Positions 62,343 to 64,000 of a stretch of DNA of 64,000 nt are shown here, piece by piece. The stretch comes from Wyeomyia smithii (lineage: Eukaryota > Arthropoda > Insecta > Diptera > Culicidae), in assembly GCF_029784165.1 (NCBI RefSeq), contig NC_073694.1:53753433-53817432 (forward strand). The letters are read 5' to 3'. The notes under the pieces are model-generated. The model saw only the letters and a list, made by a program, of their open reading frames with translations. It did not search any database and had not been told where the DNA came from. Position 1 is the first letter of the stretch; every line of letters starts with the position of its first letter. The position numbers and the translations under genes are program-made.

Positions 62343-63865
62343 TTAGTCGCATTTTCGCTCGGCTTCCTGTACGATGTCGCGCAGCATAATTCGGCACAAT
62401 TTCGCTTCGGAAAGCGTCAACACCGGGAAATCTTCATCCGAAATAAGTATCCTCTTGCGTATCCCGTCGGCGATGTGTATTTCCAGCTCGCTCCGGTTCA
62501 AAGAATCGCTGCTATCAACCAGCGGAACTCGCGGGCTCGGGCCAAACGGTTCACTGTCCACGGCCAGCACCCGGATCGAGTGACGGGGAAGTAATCTCGA
62601 TTCTGTCAAGTAGCTGAACAGAACACTGGATAGGCAGGGTAACGAATCGAAGGCATAGAGGAAACAGGCTTTATCTTCCAGTTCCAAAGGGTCCAATTCT
62701 AGCTCGTCGTAGCGGAGAGGGCAAAACCAATAAATGATGTTTTCGCTGCTCCATATTGCTACGCAAGCTTCCTCGATCTTCAAAACCACTGCTATACGGA
62801 TAGCCAACAATCGATTAATCAGTTGTTCGAATTCTTCCCGTTGTGTACTGCCAAAGGCAACGTCCATCCGAATCAGCCTCGACTGCTCCAGTAGAAAACA
62901 GTGCTCGGATCCATCCTCTTCGTTAAAAAATATTCCCAGTTTGTTGATAACCTTATCCGTCATTTTCCCTCCGAAGAGACCGTTCAAAACTGTCGCATCC
63001 CACGAACGCGTCTCAAGTTTCCGCGAGCAGTCAATAGCATTTAGGGATATTCGCAACGATTCCAACCGAAAGCTGGGATCTTTTAAATATTTATCTCCCA
63101 TCAGAAGCGCTTTATTTTCGCTCAGTATTAAAAACCGACTTGCAGTTCGGGACCGGCGCTTCAGCGTCACAACATTGTCTTCTTCAACGGAAGCTATCGA
63201 TATTTTGGACATGTAGAATTTAGATCGATCGTTCAGCTGTTTCACTTCTAGAATAAACTGCATCATCATTTTGAGACTGTTAAAAAACGCCAACTGGGAA
63301 GTGTCACGGATGCAGGGATCGTACAGATAGTACCCTTCGGCAGTTCTCCACGTGATCAAATAGTGGGTCTCGCACTTTAATACGAGCCCACTGTAGCCGG
63401 AGATGTGTTCGATCAAGGCGTTCTTGAAGTTCGGCGGTGGTGCATTCGTCGACCTTATCCGTCCCTTGGCTATCGTACCAGTCAGTAATAAGTGATAGAT
63501 TTTTTCCTCGTAAGGTACGGAAAATTTTGACATAACCAGCGCGGAGCTTATGTTATCACCGAGGGCTTTGATTTCCTCGAAGGTTTTTACGTCCCATTTG
63601 GAGGGGTTTTTGAGGCGCGAAAACAGAAACACCAGAGCAAAGTGCTTGATGATGTCCAGTTGGGCATCTTCTGGGCTGCTAAGTGAAGGTCTTAGGAGCA
63701 AAATATACTGAAGATGAGTTTGGTTATACCTTAAACCCTTCGAAGGTCTTCTTCGGCACGGAATTCCTACTAGAATCCCAATCTTTTGAGGTGTCGGATC
63801 GTGCAGTTTCTTTTTCAGGGGTTTCTTAGGGGAGGGTTCAATACTCGAAATGCCTCGGGTAATAT
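62343..63865 (-). CDS. Terminal exon of an uncharacterised host protein
   Basis: The minus-strand frame is open for about 507 codons to TAA at 62345-62343. Reading in from a splice acceptor (TTACAAAG, exon base 1 at 63865), the first complete codons encode ITRGISSIEPSPKKPLKKK, a basic Lys-rich stretch, then an ordered protein with balanced composition. A segment near 63.3 kb (HISGYSGLVLKCETHYLITW, then GYYLYDP) has the look of an insect domain in which a YxLYDP turn follows a beta strand, but I cannot name the family. No signal peptide, membrane segment or zinc motif is seen. Codon content contrasts with the A+T-rich flanks, and the frame has no transposon hallmark. Function unknown. Confidence 0.8.
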
Positions 63866-63927
63866 CTTTGTAATTGAACAAAGGTAAGCGTGCGAAAAAT
63901 CTGCTAGCTAAAATTAGCTGATCTTAC

Positions 63928-64000
63928 CACTCGAGGGTACCTGGACTCGGCGGTTTTTCTTGAAGGGTGGTTCCAGCTCAGCAATCGCTGGTGGCTCCTG
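63928..64000 (-). CDS. Upstream exon of the same gene, cut by the window edge
   Basis: The minus strand reads QEPPAIAELEPPFKKNRRVQ VPSS and ends in AGTG|GTAAGA (donor GT at 63927-63926). The intron of 62 nt (63866-63927) is typical of insects and joins in phase 1: the last G plus AT makes an Asp codon, and the reading frame then continues into the long exon without a stop. Composition (Pro, Glu, Lys, Arg) resembles the start of the next exon. The gene's start lies beyond the window. Confidence 0.7.

Noticed and set aside
62734..63216. 160-codon plus-strand frame
   Set aside because: Antisense shadow of the long minus-strand exon at 62343-63865.

Overview
This is a eukaryotic, insect-type nuclear window, most likely from a culicine mosquito. 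That assignment is an inference. It rests on long A+T-rich non-coding stretches, a dense layer of non-LTR retrotransposons, Tc1/mariner elements with a DD37E catalytic spacing (a group described from mosquitoes), tRNA-derived SINEs, many MITEs, and a short 62-nt intron in the one clear host gene. No bacterial, plasmid or phage feature is present. Non-ATG open frames were not treated as genes.

Layout. 1-7.8 kb holds a pogo/Tigger-like DNA transposon (23-bp perfect terminal inverted repeats, TA target duplication) that carries an almost intact 5.9-kb I-type non-LTR retrotransposon. The retrotransposon has a 12-bp target-site duplication, an internal Inr+DPE promoter, ORF1 with three zinc knuckles, and ORF2 with endonuclease, reverse transcriptase and RNase H. 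7.8-31 kb is mostly non-coding, with dispersed repeats, hairpins, a 73-nt tRNA-like sequence, decayed reverse-transcriptase fragments, a mariner relic and several MITEs. 31.6-35.8 kb holds two hAT-like elements, one with a clear 8-bp target duplication, each carrying further insertions. 36.2-38.4 kb is repeat-poor and contains, on the minus strand, a probable first coding exon (start codon, signal-peptide-like segment, consensus splice donor) behind a long leader. 39-42.5 kb holds two mariner-type relics, a pogo-like MITE, a SINE and a Jockey/CR1-like fragment. 42.6-47.2 kb is a second, LOA-like retrotransposon with RNase H, broken by two frameshifts and one stop. 47.2-54 kb is mainly repeat-poor host sequence. 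54-60.2 kb is a nest of fold-backs, MITEs and tandem arrays; one array is split by an hAT-like element that holds a DD37E mariner, which is itself split by another hAT MITE and followed by a SINE. 62.3-64 kb carries the 3' part of a host protein gene on the minus strand (two exons seen, open at the window edge).

How it fits together. Almost everything with coding capacity belongs to transposable elements. The I-type element is the only one that could still be competent, and its ORF1 carries an apparent premature stop. Host content is limited to the partial gene at the right edge, the signal-peptide exon near 36.4 kb, and possibly one weak exon at 24.3 kb. The insertion order can be read directly at several places from target duplications and split copies. 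I found no clear new defence, metabolic or signalling system. The most unusual items are the ORF1-ORF2 junction of the I-type element, the multi-level transposon nests, and several repeat families that I could not assign.
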